Origin: DAOTXL01 sp034435455
Lineage (GTDB): Bacteria; Chloroflexota; Anaerolineae; JAAYZQ01
Length of the DNA stretch: 64,000 nt
Direction: 5' to 3'
NCBI GenBank assembly: GCA_034435455.1
Contig: DAOTXL010000002.1
Coordinates: forward strand, 41,767 to 105,766
How positions within the stretch are numbered: the first letter of the stretch is position 1; every line of letters starts with the position of its first letter. The notes under the pieces are model-generated. The model searched no databases and had not been told where the DNA came from. It was given only the letters and a program-made list of their open reading frames with translations. Shown one piece after another: positions 40,910 through 50,234 of the stretch. The position numbers and the translations under genes are program-made.

Positions 40910-41027
40910 ATCTTGTTGTCATTAAGGCGTAGCCGCCGGTGGCGGACGCGAGGTCCAGGGTTCGCATCCGCCCATGCACAGGCAGCGGGTTAGCTGGCGA
41001 TAACATCTTTGCTTCACCTTCCTGCCT

Positions 41028-41192
41028 CTATCCACAGCGCATCCGCAGCGCCGCCTCGACCCGTTTGGCAATCACCTCTTTCACAAACTCGTAGATCGCT
41101 TCCGGGTCATTCTGCTGCGCCAGCCGCATCACCTGACGCACCTCGTCTTCCTCCAGGATGATCAGCGTCTTTTCGATCGGTTCTTTGCCCAT
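41028..41192 (-). CDS. Tiny protein family, member 2 (54 residues)
   Basis: The 54-residue product starts directly after the cysteine desulfurase stop (TAGATG) and reads MGKEPIEKTLIILEEDEVRQ, then NDPEAIYEFVKEVIAK and RVEAALRMRCG. It aligns with the 42310-42528 protein (RDPAGAVAFFRRTVVPRVREAARRR) and the 33307-33480 protein. One Cys near the end might take part in sulfur transfer. Translation is probably coupled to the desulfurase. Confidence 0.72.
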   Translation of the reverse strand: MGKEPIEKTLIILEEDEVRQVMRLAQQNDPEAIYEFVKEVIAKRVEAALRMRCG

Positions 41193-42329
41193 CTACAACG
41201 CCTGCTGCAGGGCATCCACAGCATACTCGATCTCCTCTGCTGTGGTGAAATAACCGGGGCTGAAGCGCAGCGCGCCACACTCCAGCGTGCCGGCGGTACG
41301 GTGGGCCTGGGGCGCGCAGTGCAGCCCGGCCCGCGTGGCCACGTCGAACACTTTGTCCAGCACGGCGGCCAACTGGTCGGGGAAATAGCCCTCGACGGTG
41401 AGCGACACCACCGCCGTGCGCTGCTCCAGGTCGTGCGGCCCCAGGATCGTCAGGTCGGGGATGGCCTGCAACCCCTCGATGAGCAGGCGGGTCATGGCCA
41501 TCTCGTGGGCACGGATGCGCTCCACACCCTGCTCCAGCACAAAGCGCACCCCGGCCAGCAGCCCGGCGATGCCGGCTGCGTTCTGCGTGCCGGCCTCCAG
41601 CCGGGCAGGTAACTCCTCCGGCATCGTCTCTGGCCGTGACAGAATGCCCGATCCACCCTCGATCCAGGTCTCCAACGCAATGCCAGGCCGGACCACCAGG
41701 CCGCCCGTGCCATGAGGGCCGAACAGCCCCTTGTGGCCGGCAAAGGCCAGCAGGTCAATGCCCATCGCCTCCATGTCAATGGGCACCGCGCCCGCCGTCT
41801 GGGCGGCATCCACCAGGAACGACACCCCGCGATCCCGGCAGATCGCGCCCACCTCAGCGATGGGCAGCACCGTGCCCAGGACGTTGGAGGCATGCAGCAT
41901 GGCCACCAGCCGCGTGTTCGGGCGCAACGCCGCCGCCACGTCCGCCGGGTCCAGCGTCCCGTCAGGGGCACAGGCCACGGCGGTCAGTTCCACGCCGCGC
42001 CGTTCCAGCGCCTTGAGCGGTCGCCACAGCGCGTTGTGCTCGATGGAGGAGGTCACGACATGGTCGCCCGGCCGCAGCAGCCCCTTGAGCGCCAGGTTGA
42101 GCGCCTGGGTGGCGTTCAGGGTAAAGGCCACGCCCTGGGGATCGGGGGCGCGGAACAGTTCAGCCAGGGCGGCACGGGCCTCATCGGCCAGGCGCTGCGC
42201 CTCCTCCTCGCGGCGGTGACCGCCCCGTCCTGGGGTGGCGCCCACCTGGCGCATGAAATGGTCCACGGCCCGGTAGACCGCCTCCGGCTTGGGCCAGCTC
42301 GTGGCCGCGTTATCCAGGTACACGCCCAT
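41193..42329 (-). CDS. Cysteine desulfurase, SufS/CsdB-like
   Basis: The 378-residue PLP enzyme has YLDNAATSWPKP at the start, TSSIEHNALWRP near 93-104, the PLP lysine in FAGHKGLFGPHGTGG near 205-219, and the catalytic Cys in RAGLHCAP near 340-347, in the SufS-type short loop. It frees sulfur from cysteine for Fe-S clusters or other cofactors. ATG at 42329 after AGGAAAAGG. Tiny family members flank it on both sides. Confidence 0.9.
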   Translation of the reverse strand: MGVYLDNAATSWPKPEAVYRAVDHFMRQVGATPGRGGHRREEEAQRLADEARAALAELFRAPDPQGVAFTLNATQALNLALKGLLRPGDHVVTSSIEHNALWRPLKALERRGVELTAVACAPDGTLDPADVAAALRPNTRLVAMLHASNVLGTVLPIAEVGAICRDRGVSFLVDAAQTAGAVPIDMEAMGIDLLAFAGHKGLFGPHGTGGLVVRPGIALETWIEGGSGILSRPETMPEELPARLEAGTQNAAGIAGLLAGVRFVLEQGVERIRAHEMAMTRLLIEGLQAIPDLTILGPHDLEQRTAVVSLTVEGYFPDQLAAVLDKVFDVATRAGLHCAPQAHRTAGTLECGALRFSPGYFTTAEEIEYAVDALQQAL

Positions 42330-42528
42330 CCTTTTCCTCGATGCTTCCGTCTTGGCCAGGCAGGAGGCCGCGACGGCGTGCGGCCTCTCGCACACGGGGG
42401 ACCACGGTCCGCCGAAAGAAGGCCACCGCGCCCGCGGGATCGCGGTCCAGGACCACCTGTTTCATCTCAACGACATCCGGCCCCTCCAGGGTCAACCAGA
42501 TGCGGCGCGGCTGACTCATCGGTTCCAT
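42310..42528 (-). CDS. Tiny protein family, member 3 (72 residues)
   Basis: The 72-residue product overlaps the desulfurase start by 20 bases. Its core, VVLDRDPAGAVAFFRRTVVP then RVREAARRRGLLP, matches members 1 and 2. The C-terminal extension overlaps the desulfurase coding region and may be a by-product of the overlap. A four-base gap separates it from the CcdA-like gene. Confidence 0.68.
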   Translation of the reverse strand: MEPMSQPRRIWLTLEGPDVVEMKQVVLDRDPAGAVAFFRRTVVPRVREAARRRGLLPGQDGSIEEKDGRVPG

Positions 42529-42532
42529 CCGT

Positions 42533-43210
42533 TCACGCGATCCACAAAAAGTACAAACCCACGCCGATGATGATCACACCGCTGACCCGTTCAATGACCG
42601 ACGACCAGCGGCCCAGCGCCTGAAACTGCTTGAGAGCGCCGGTAAAGGTCCCGGCGAGCACAATCGGCACGCCGCGCCCCAGGGCATAGATGAACAGCAG
42701 CGCTGCGCCATAGACCAGCGCCCCCTCCTGGCTCATCACGTAGGTCAGGATGGCGGCCAGCACCGGCGTGGCGCACTGCGAGGCCACCAGTCCCGAGACC
42801 AGCCCCAGGGCCAGCGCCCCGGGCAGTCCCCGCAGCCGGATCCGCTCCCGCAGGCGGCCCACGCCCGGCACTTCCGGCAGGTGGAACGCGCCCAGCATGG
42901 ACAGGCCGATCAGCAGGCAGACGACGGCCACGACATAGTACCACACCCGCGACGTGCCGCCGATCAGCCCGCCGACCAGGCTGGCCACCACGCCCAGCAG
43001 CATGAAGGTGATCGCCAGGCCGACGGCGAAGGTCAGCGACAGGGCCAGCGACCGGCCGCGAGACAGGTTGTGGGATCCCCCCACATAGCCGATGACCAGC
43101 GGGATCATGGCCACATTGCAGGGGCCGATGCTGGTCACGATTCCTCCCAGGAAGACGAGCAAGCAGGCCAGCAGCGAACTGGCCCGCAGGACCGAGGGAT
43201 CAAAGTCCAT
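42533..43210 (-). CDS. CcdA/DsbD-like membrane electron carrier
   Basis: The 225-residue protein has six transmembrane segments with the two active cysteines in SIGPCNVAMIPLV (about 27-39) and ASQCATPVLAA near 146-156. It moves electrons from cytoplasmic thioredoxin to an outer thioredoxin-like partner, here the protein encoded immediately upstream. The ATG at 43210 is two bases from that gene's stop. Confidence 0.88.
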   Translation of the reverse strand: MDFDPSVLRASSLLACLLVFLGGIVTSIGPCNVAMIPLVIGYVGGSHNLSRGRSLALSLTFAVGLAITFMLLGVVASLVGGLIGGTSRVWYYVVAVVCLLIGLSMLGAFHLPEVPGVGRLRERIRLRGLPGALALGLVSGLVASQCATPVLAAILTYVMSQEGALVYGAALLFIYALGRGVPIVLAGTFTGALKQFQALGRWSSVIERVSGVIIIGVGLYFLWIA

Positions 43211-43212
43211 GC

Positions 43213-43821
43213 TTACTGTCCCCCCGCCAGTTTCTGCATCTGCTCGCGGAACTGGTCCGGCGTCATGGCCCCCATGACCACCCAACCCTGCCCGGTCCGG
43301 TCGAAAAAGATCTGGGTCGGGATGGCACGAATGCGGGCACGCTGTAACAGGCTGGCGTTGGCTTTGTCATAGACGTTGACATCAACCAGCGCCACCGACT
43401 CGGCGAACTCGGGATAGACCTGTTGGACGACCTCCATCATCTTGATGCACTGCACGCAGTTGTTCGAGTGGAAAAAGGCCAGCGTCGGCTGGCCGGCTGC
43501 CAACAGCCGCTCCAGTTGTGCTTCCGGCAGGTCGTCGGCCAGGGCGGACCTCTGGGCTGCCGGGGCGGTGGCCGTCGCCTGACTGCCGGCCGGCTCCAAT
43601 TCGGCGGTTGCCCGGGTCTGGCCCACGGCCTCGGGCAGGGTGGCGGTCGCCTGCGGCTCGCTTTCGGCCACAGCCGGCGGCTCAGTGGGCCGGTTCTTGA
43701 GGATCAGAACGGCGGCCACCAACAGCGCCACCCCGCCCAGGATGGCCAGTTGGGGCCAGCGCGCCCTTGGCGTCGGCTGTGGTTTTGGCGAGGGCCGTGC
43801 CCTGCGGTGTCTCTTGGTCAT
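43213..43821 (-). CDS. Membrane-anchored thioredoxin-like protein
   Basis: The 202-residue protein has a basic N-terminus, one transmembrane helix (about 24-42), a low-complexity Ala/Thr linker, and a thioredoxin domain with HSNNCVQCIKMME (active CVQC near 122-125) and AIPTQIFFD (cis-Pro). Orientation places the domain outside. It forms an electron route with the CcdA-like protein, for cytochrome maturation or disulfide reduction. Confidence 0.87.
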   Translation of the reverse strand: MTKRHRRARPSPKPQPTPRARWPQLAILGGVALLVAAVLILKNRPTEPPAVAESEPQATATLPEAVGQTRATAELEPAGSQATATAPAAQRSALADDLPEAQLERLLAAGQPTLAFFHSNNCVQCIKMMEVVQQVYPEFAESVALVDVNVYDKANASLLQRARIRAIPTQIFFDRTGQGWVVMGAMTPDQFREQMQKLAGGQ

Positions 43822-43886
43822 GGCGGTTTCCTCTTCTATCTCGCTTCTCTTCTGCTCCCCACCTGCCCTGCCGGATAGGCCAGGGT

Positions 43887-43944
43887 GCCCGCCGTGGGCC
43901 GGTGAGGCCGAGACCCCCGGCTCTCACCGGCCACGAGGGCGGGC
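43887..43944. repeat. Long GC-rich hairpin
   Basis: GCCCGCCGTGGGCCGGTGAG at the left end pairs with CTCACCGGCCACGAGGGCGGGC at the right end, with small bulges and a 16-base loop. It lies between the DGC 3 gene and the thioredoxin gene, and may act as a transcript stabiliser or terminator. Confidence 0.5.
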
Positions 43945-43967
43945 GCCGTTGCTTGCCCGGCACACGG

Positions 43968-44354
43968 CTACGCGGTGCTCGCCACGGCCTCGTGGATGGC
44001 CTTGATCGCCACCTGGAGCTCCTCGTCGCCATACTGCATCGGCGGGCCTTTTCGCAGACTACAATCCTGCACCAGGTTGATGGCCCGGTCGGGCGTGAAG
44101 CCGGCCCGCTCGACGATCTTGCGGGCGCAGTTCAGCGGACAGCCGTCCACGGTGATGATCCGCTGGGCGGCGCGCGTCTTGTCCAGCACCATCCGGGCCT
44201 CGGTGGCCAGCCCACCCAGGCAAAAGATGCCGGCCTTCTGCGGCCCGACCTGTCGAATCACCTCCAGGCCGGCCAGGCCGGTCAGCGTGCCCACGTTGGA
44301 CAAACAGCCGAAACAGACAAACAAGGCGTTCTCGGGTACATTGTCGGTAGTCAT
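43968..44354 (-). CDS. DGC-domain putative zinc-binding protein 3
   Basis: The 128-residue protein has FVCFGCLSNVGTLTG near 12-26, GIFCLGGLATEA near 42-53 and ITVDGCPLNCARKIVE near 67-82. It carries CFGC at the first site, unlike the other two copies. It lies 12 bases downstream of the ACR3 arsenite carrier, a pairing also seen in arsenic operons of anaerobes. Confidence 0.87.
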   Translation of the reverse strand: MTTDNVPENALFVCFGCLSNVGTLTGLAGLEVIRQVGPQKAGIFCLGGLATEARMVLDKTRAAQRIITVDGCPLNCARKIVERAGFTPDRAINLVQDCSLRKGPPMQYGDEELQVAIKAIHEAVASTA

Positions 44355-44366
44355 GGCCTGCTCCCG

Positions 44367-45527
<1,161 letters not shown>

Positions 45528-45566
45528 CTTTGAAACCCTCCTTAATTTAGAATTTTTGTAGATTTT

Positions 45567-46466
45567 CTAAGCATCTGCCCGAGGCTGTCGTACCACCAAC
45601 ACCGGTTGGCGGCTGAGACGCAAGACATTCTCGAGAGTGCTCCCCGCCAACAATTCCCGCAGCGCGCTGCGCCCTTGCGAACCGAGGATGATCAGGCACA
45701 CCTCTTGCTCATCGGCCACCTTCAACGTCTCGCGAAAGGGGATGCCATGGCGGATCATCACCGTGCTGGGCAGTCCATAGAGCAGCAGGTCGCGCTGCAT
45801 CCGCTCCAGCCGTCGCCTGTCCTCCCGGTCAAAGATGGTGATCTGCTCTTCCGACCGGTGCTTCATCAACCGCTCATCCTGCACATGCAACAGGATCACC
45901 TCTTCGGTGCCGACGGCTTTCAGCCGTTTGACGATCTGAAAAGCGGCGTTGGCACACTCGGAAAAGTCGGTCGGGTGCAACACCCGCCTGAACATCGTCC
46001 CACACACTCGCCGGCACTCGACATGGCCCAGCTTGCGCACCACATCAAATTTCTGGATCAGCACCGGCACGGGGGCGCGGCGCACCACCTCGTGAGCCAC
46101 ACTGCCCAAGAGAAGCTCCTGAGCGACCGTCTTGCCCTGCGCCCCCATGACGATCAGGTCCACCCGTTCCTCCCCCGCGACCCGCACGATCTGCGCCGCC
46201 GGAGATCCGTATTCAACCCGGCTGACCACCCGCAATCCCTGGCCTTCCAGGGCCATCCGCGCGATGTGCAACTGTTCTTCAGCACTCCAGCGCACCCGTT
46301 CCAGGCTCTCCCGGTTCACCGTCTCAGGAAGAGGCACATCGCTCTCACGGATAGTGAACAACAACACGACAACGCCCATGCCGGCTACCTTGAGCTCCGG
46401 CAGGCAGGCAAACACGGCGTTGGCATAGGCCGAAAAGTCGGTCGGGAAAAGCACCCGCGCAAACAT
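45567..46466 (-). CDS. Tandem two-domain universal stress protein
   Basis: The 299-residue protein has two UspA domains: MFARVLFPTDFSAYAN at the start with GAQGKTVAQELLLGSV near 117-132, and MFRRVLHPTDFSECAN near 163-178 with GSQGRSALRELLAGSTLENV near 268-287. The second keeps the fuller ATP-binding motif. It sits between ArsR and ACR3. Confidence 0.9.
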   Translation of the reverse strand: MFARVLFPTDFSAYANAVFACLPELKVAGMGVVVLLFTIRESDVPLPETVNRESLERVRWSAEEQLHIARMALEGQGLRVVSRVEYGSPAAQIVRVAGEERVDLIVMGAQGKTVAQELLLGSVAHEVVRRAPVPVLIQKFDVVRKLGHVECRRVCGTMFRRVLHPTDFSECANAAFQIVKRLKAVGTEEVILLHVQDERLMKHRSEEQITIFDREDRRRLERMQRDLLLYGLPSTVMIRHGIPFRETLKVADEQEVCLIILGSQGRSALRELLAGSTLENVLRLSRQPVLVVRQPRADA

Positions 46467-46480
46467 ATCCCACCGGTCGG

Positions 46481-46816
46481 TTATCCCTGCCGGCACTCCG
46501 GGCAGATGCAGTCGGGATGGTGACGGGGTCTGCCCGCCGGTCCCAGGACGGCATCCAGCACCCGCATCACCTGTGGGTCGCTCAGCCGGTAGTAGATGTA
46601 CAGGCCCTCGCGGCGGCTATCCACCAGGCCGGCATCCCGCAGGGCGCGCAACTGCTGGGAAACATAGGGCTGGCGCTGCTTCAGCACCGTCTGCAGATGG
46701 CAGACGCAGGCTTCCTCCCGCCGCCGCAGCGCATCCAGGATGCACAGCCGCGCCGGATGGGACAGGAGACGCAACAACTGCGCCATCTGCTGATAGGAGC
46801 TCGTATTGCTTTCCAC
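46481..46816 (-). CDS. arsR: ArsR-family metalloregulator
   Basis: The 111-residue protein has the winged-helix core: LLRLLSHPARLCILDAL near 14-30, EACVCHLQTVLKQRQPYVSQQLRALRDAGLV (site CVC near 35-37). EACVCHLQ is the arsenite-binding motif in helix alpha-3. Extra Cys at the end, CICPECRQG, could complete or add a site. GTG start at 46816 with GGGAGG. It likely represses this operon and leaves the DNA when arsenite binds. Confidence 0.9.
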   Translation of the reverse strand: MESNTSSYQQMAQLLRLLSHPARLCILDALRRREEACVCHLQTVLKQRQPYVSQQLRALRDAGLVDSRREGLYIYYRLSDPQVMRVLDAVLGPAGRPRHHPDCICPECRQG

Positions 46817-46865
46817 CTCACACCTCCCGGCAGGTAAAGCGTCAGCCTGCCCCATTCCCGCACCC

Positions 46866-47120
46866 TTACACTTCCTCCGCCATCAGGGCATTGACCAGCC
46901 AGGTTGTCACCTCGGCCCTGGTCGGAATGCGCCCGGCGCTGACAACCTTTCCATTGACAACCAATCCCGGTGTGAACATGACGTTATAGGCCATGATTTC
47001 GTCCAGGTCGGTCACTTTGCTGAGCGTGGCCTCTATGTCCATCTCCAGGATCACGTCGCGCACCAGCCTGTATAAGCGGTGACAATTGGCACATTCTGCC
47101 CCCAAAACCTTGACGTCCAT
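46866..47120 (-). CDS. Small thioredoxin-like protein (redox-active disulfide protein 2 type)
   Basis: The 84-residue protein has GAECANCHRLYRLV near 7-20 (active CANC) and FTPGLVVNGKVVSAGRIPT near 49-67 (cis-Pro). This short type commonly neighbours ArsP-type permeases, as here. It could reduce thiol-linked arsenicals or serve the permease. Confidence 0.9.
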   Translation of the reverse strand: MDVKVLGAECANCHRLYRLVRDVILEMDIEATLSKVTDLDEIMAYNVMFTPGLVVNGKVVSAGRIPTRAEVTTWLVNALMAEEV

Positions 47121-47150
47121 TTGAACAACCCTTTCTTGTATTTGTTTACT

Positions 47151-47205
47151 GCAGAGACGCAGAAGCCTCCATTACGGTTCTCCCCAGCGTTCTCTGCGTC
47201 TCTGC
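47151..47205. repeat. Hairpin repeat between permease and thioredoxin genes
   Basis: Perfect 13-base arms GCAGAGACGCAGA (47151-47163) and TCTGCGTCTCTGC (47193-47205) enclose a 29-base loop. This GCAGAGACGCAG...CTGCGTCTCTGC form is a common dispersed intergenic repeat. Confidence 0.65.
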
Positions 47206-47216
47206 GGTGTATCTGA

Positions 47217-48695
47217 TCACTCGCCGGCAGAAGCCTCGGCCGGGGCCACGACCCGCCGGGTGTGCCGCTCCACCAGCGTGAGGCCCAACACCAGTACGGC
47301 CACAAAGCCGGCCAGGTAGAGCGCGATCCAGCCGATGCCCATCCCATCCTTCCACAGGCCGTACAGCAGCCCGGCGATGGTGCTGAACAGGGCCACCCAG
47401 ACGACGTAGGTCCAGGCCTTGCGCCGGCCGATGATGACCGAGATCATCAGGATGCTCTGCAGGCTCAGCTCCGGGTCGGCCATCAGATAGGCCAGCAGCG
47501 GCCCGGGGTGCATCCCCAGGCTGAGGAACATGTTGGCGATCGGCACCTCGACCAGCGTCGGAAAGTACATGAACACGCCAAAAGCCACACCGGCCAGGGC
47601 GCCCAGGACGGTGTTCCGCCCGGCCAGCGCCTCGATCCACTCCGGCTTGATGAGCTGCCGGATGACGCCCACGCCAAAGACGCCGACGACCAGCAGCGGA
47701 AAGATCTGCCTGACAAAGCGCCACGACTCCCACAGCCACTCCTGAATCTTGTCCGCCTCCAAATGGCGCCGCGCCACGTAGCCCAGCGCCAGCAGCGCCC
47801 CGGCCACGGCAAAGAACTTGCCCGGGAAGCGCACCTCCAGCCCGGCAGCGGTGGCCTGCATCCCGGTCGCGGCCACCAGCAGCGTCAGGACGATCAGCCC
47901 CAGCGTCACCCATGTCCAGCGGTTGAACTTTTCGTCCACATGGTTCAGCCCGAACCAGGCGCTCACCCCGATCAGGATCAGCAGGCCGATCAGGATGAGT
48001 CCCTGGACGCTGACCCCCTCTTCCCCCTTGCTGGCGTCAAAGGGCACCACCTGGTTGAGAAAGCCCTGCAGGCTGTCGGCGCCGCCAAACGGCAGCGTCA
48101 CCCGGGCATAGGAGTTGAGCAGCACCGGCAGCTTGAGGGTGCCGAACAGCAACAACGCCACCAGCAGCAGCACAAAGACCCAGTTCTGGGTGGGCACCCG
48201 CCCCTTGACGGCAAAGGGGTCGTTGGTCGCCTCGTCGTGGCGGGCGTCTTCCCGCCTGAAAATGAGGGCCATGATCAGGCCGATGCCGATGCCGAAGGTC
48301 AGCGACAAGAGCAGCCGGGCGATGGCCAGGTCCAGGCCGATGGCCACACCGGTATAGGCCAGGGCCAGGATGTTGGCTGCCGGGGCAAAAAACAGGAAGG
48401 TGATGGCCGGCCCCAGCCCGGCGCCCTTTTTGTAGATGCCGGCGAACAGGGGCACGATGGTGCAGGAACAGACGGCCAGCACCGAGCCGGCCAGGGCTGC
48501 CGCCGGGTAGGAAACCCACTTGGGCGCATTCCGCCCCAGGAAGCGGGTGATGGCTTCCTTGGGGATCAGCGCTGCCAGCGCCCCGGCGATGAAAAAGGCC
48601 GGCAGCAGGCACAAAAGCACGTGGGCCGCCAGGTAAGCGGCCAGGTTGCCCAGGCCACCCTGCAGCAGCCTGGTTAAGAACGATACGATCTCCAT
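47217..48695 (-). CDS. ArsP-type permease (PF03773)
   Basis: The 492-residue protein has two sets of transmembrane segments joined by a cytoplasmic linker (about 150-230). The signature AVCSCTIVPLFAGIYKKGAGLGPA (parts CSCTIVPL and GAGLGPA) with two adjacent-type cysteines near 73-75 defines the ArsP_1 family, some of which export trivalent organoarsenicals. GGAGGAAG precedes ATG. It is first in the arsenic-linked operon. Confidence 0.87.
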   Translation of the reverse strand: MEIVSFLTRLLQGGLGNLAAYLAAHVLLCLLPAFFIAGALAALIPKEAITRFLGRNAPKWVSYPAAALAGSVLAVCSCTIVPLFAGIYKKGAGLGPAITFLFFAPAANILALAYTGVAIGLDLAIARLLLSLTFGIGIGLIMALIFRREDARHDEATNDPFAVKGRVPTQNWVFVLLLVALLLFGTLKLPVLLNSYARVTLPFGGADSLQGFLNQVVPFDASKGEEGVSVQGLILIGLLILIGVSAWFGLNHVDEKFNRWTWVTLGLIVLTLLVAATGMQATAAGLEVRFPGKFFAVAGALLALGYVARRHLEADKIQEWLWESWRFVRQIFPLLVVGVFGVGVIRQLIKPEWIEALAGRNTVLGALAGVAFGVFMYFPTLVEVPIANMFLSLGMHPGPLLAYLMADPELSLQSILMISVIIGRRKAWTYVVWVALFSTIAGLLYGLWKDGMGIGWIALYLAGFVAVLVLGLTLVERHTRRVVAPAEASAGE

Positions 48696-48739
48696 GTAAG
48701 TCTTCCTCCATTATCTGTTATCTGTTCATGACCTTTATC

Positions 48740-48790
48740 GAATATTCAAAATTATGGATATATTGTACACCGGGACACCACCTTTGTCAA
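48740..48790 (-). promoter_or_regulatory. Promoter and possible ArsR site of the arsenic-linked operon
   Basis: On the minus strand a consensus TTGACA (48790-48785) and TACAAT (48767-48762) are 17 bases apart. Just after the expected start of transcription lies the 8-base palindrome GAATATTC (48747-48740), inside an AT-rich stretch like ArsR/SmtB operators. This is the only strong promoter I see in front of the 48695-30948 gene run. Confidence 0.7.
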
Positions 48791-49194
48791 ATCGAGGGGG
48801 TGCCAATGCACGCTGCGGGGAGGGGCTATCCCGGCGGTGTGGCAATGCCCCAACCGCCGGCCACCGTCTCGGCGCCGGGTCACCTGTCCTGAGCGGAGCG
48901 AAGGATACCGGCGCGCGCCCATGTGGTACAGGCCCAGGGCCTCCTCCCGGCGTTGCCCGGTGTAGCGAGAAAAGGAGTATTAGGTTTCCACGACGATCGA
49001 CAAGGGTCATGGGTGCCTGGAAACCCGCATCCTGGAGAGCAGCCCCACGCTGTCAGGCTCCCTGGACCGGCCTGGCGTGGGCCAGGTGATGCGCCGCCGC
49101 TGCAAGCACGTGATCGTCAAGTCAGCACCGAAAGGATGGTCCAACTGGCTGACTTTGACAGGGCCCTACCAGCCGGGGGGTGCCACTACCCTTT
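48791..49194. other. Divergent intergenic stretch without recognised gene
   Basis: The region lies between the minus-strand arsenic-linked operon and the plus-strand MoxR gene. It is GC-rich, with a phrase CCTGAGCGGAGCGAAGGAT near 48890 of a type repeated between genes in many bacteria, and short inverted repeats. Open frames here lack ribosome binding sites and family matches. Confidence 0.5.
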
Positions 49195-49206
49195 TTGCCC
49201 AAAACC

Positions 49207-49215
49207 TGGTATAAT
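49207..49215 (+). promoter_or_regulatory. Extended -10 promoter of the MoxR gene
   Basis: TGGTATAAT is a perfect -10 box with an extended TGN element; no good -35 box is present at 17 bases. The leader before the ATG at 49255 is about 35 bases. Confidence 0.6.
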
Positions 49216-49254
49216 CGTGAATCGCAAATCGTAAAGCGTAAAGCGAGGCGGGGT

Positions 49255-50211
49255 ATGGAAGAGGTCAAAGCTGTCGCCGGCAAAATTATCGAAAATGTGG
49301 AGAAGGTGATCGTCGGCAAGCATGAAGCGGTGCAACTCACCGTCATTGCCCTGTTGTGCGAAGGGCACCTGCTCATCGAAGATGTGCCCGGCACCGGCAA
49401 GACGGTGCTGGCCAAGTCGGTAGCCCGGTCGTTGGGCTGCACCTTCCGCCGCATCCAGTTCACCCCTGACATGCTGCCCAGCGACGTGACCGGCGTCTCG
49501 GTGTTCAACCAAAAGACACGGGAGTTCGAATTCCGGCCCGGCCCGGTCATGGCGCAGATCGTCCTCACCGACGAGATCAACCGGGCGACCCCTAAGACCC
49601 AGTCGGCCCTGCTGGAGGCGATGGAGGAACGGCAGATTACGGTGGATGGCGTAACCTATCCCATGGAAAGGCCGTTTTTGGTGCTGGCCACCCAAAACCC
49701 CATCGAGTATGAGGGCACCTTTCCTCTGCCCGAGGCTCAACTCGACCGGTTCATGATGCGCATCGGCCTGGACTATCCCACCGCGGAGGAGGAGATGGTC
49801 ATGCTGGACCGGCAGCGGTATTTCCACCCCGTCACCCGGCTCGAACAGGTGGTGACCGCCGAAGAGCTGATCCGGGCCCAGGAGCGCATCAAAGAGGTGT
49901 ATCTGGACGATCTGGTCAAGGAGTATATCGTCAAGCTGGTCAAAGCCACCCGCAAGCATCCGGACATCTACCTGGGAGCCAGCCCGCGCGGCAGCATCGC
50001 CCTTTACAAGACCGTCCAGGCCCGCGCGGCCATCCTGGGGCGCGACTATGTCATCCCCGACGATGTCAAAGCCCTGGCCATGGCCACCCTGGCCCACCGC
50101 CTGATCGTCAGCCCCTCGGCCCGGATCAAAAATATAGACCCCCGCGCCGTAATCCAGGAGATTCTGGACAGCACCCCCGTGCCGGGGGCGCGGGTGCGAC
50201 CTACTGTCTGA
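49255..50211 (+). CDS. MoxR-family AAA+ ATPase
   Basis: The 318-residue ATPase has Walker A EDVPGTGKT (about 41-49), Walker B IVLTDEINRATPKTQ (about 102-116) and LATQNPIEYEGTFPLPEAQLDRF (part ATQNPIEYEGT) as MoxR hallmark. MoxR proteins act as chaperones for enzyme activation, often next to VWA-domain proteins; none follows here. ATG at 49255 fits the promoter just upstream. Confidence 0.92.
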   Translation: MEEVKAVAGKIIENVEKVIVGKHEAVQLTVIALLCEGHLLIEDVPGTGKTVLAKSVARSLGCTFRRIQFTPDMLPSDVTGVSVFNQKTREFEFRPGPVMAQIVLTDEINRATPKTQSALLEAMEERQITVDGVTYPMERPFLVLATQNPIEYEGTFPLPEAQLDRFMMRIGLDYPTAEEEMVMLDRQRYFHPVTRLEQVVTAEELIRAQERIKEVYLDDLVKEYIVKLVKATRKHPDIYLGASPRGSIALYKTVQARAAILGRDYVIPDDVKALAMATLAHRLIVSPSARIKNIDPRAVIQEILDSTPVPGARVRPTV

Positions 50212-50234
50212 CCCTTTCTACAAGAGAGAGAACG

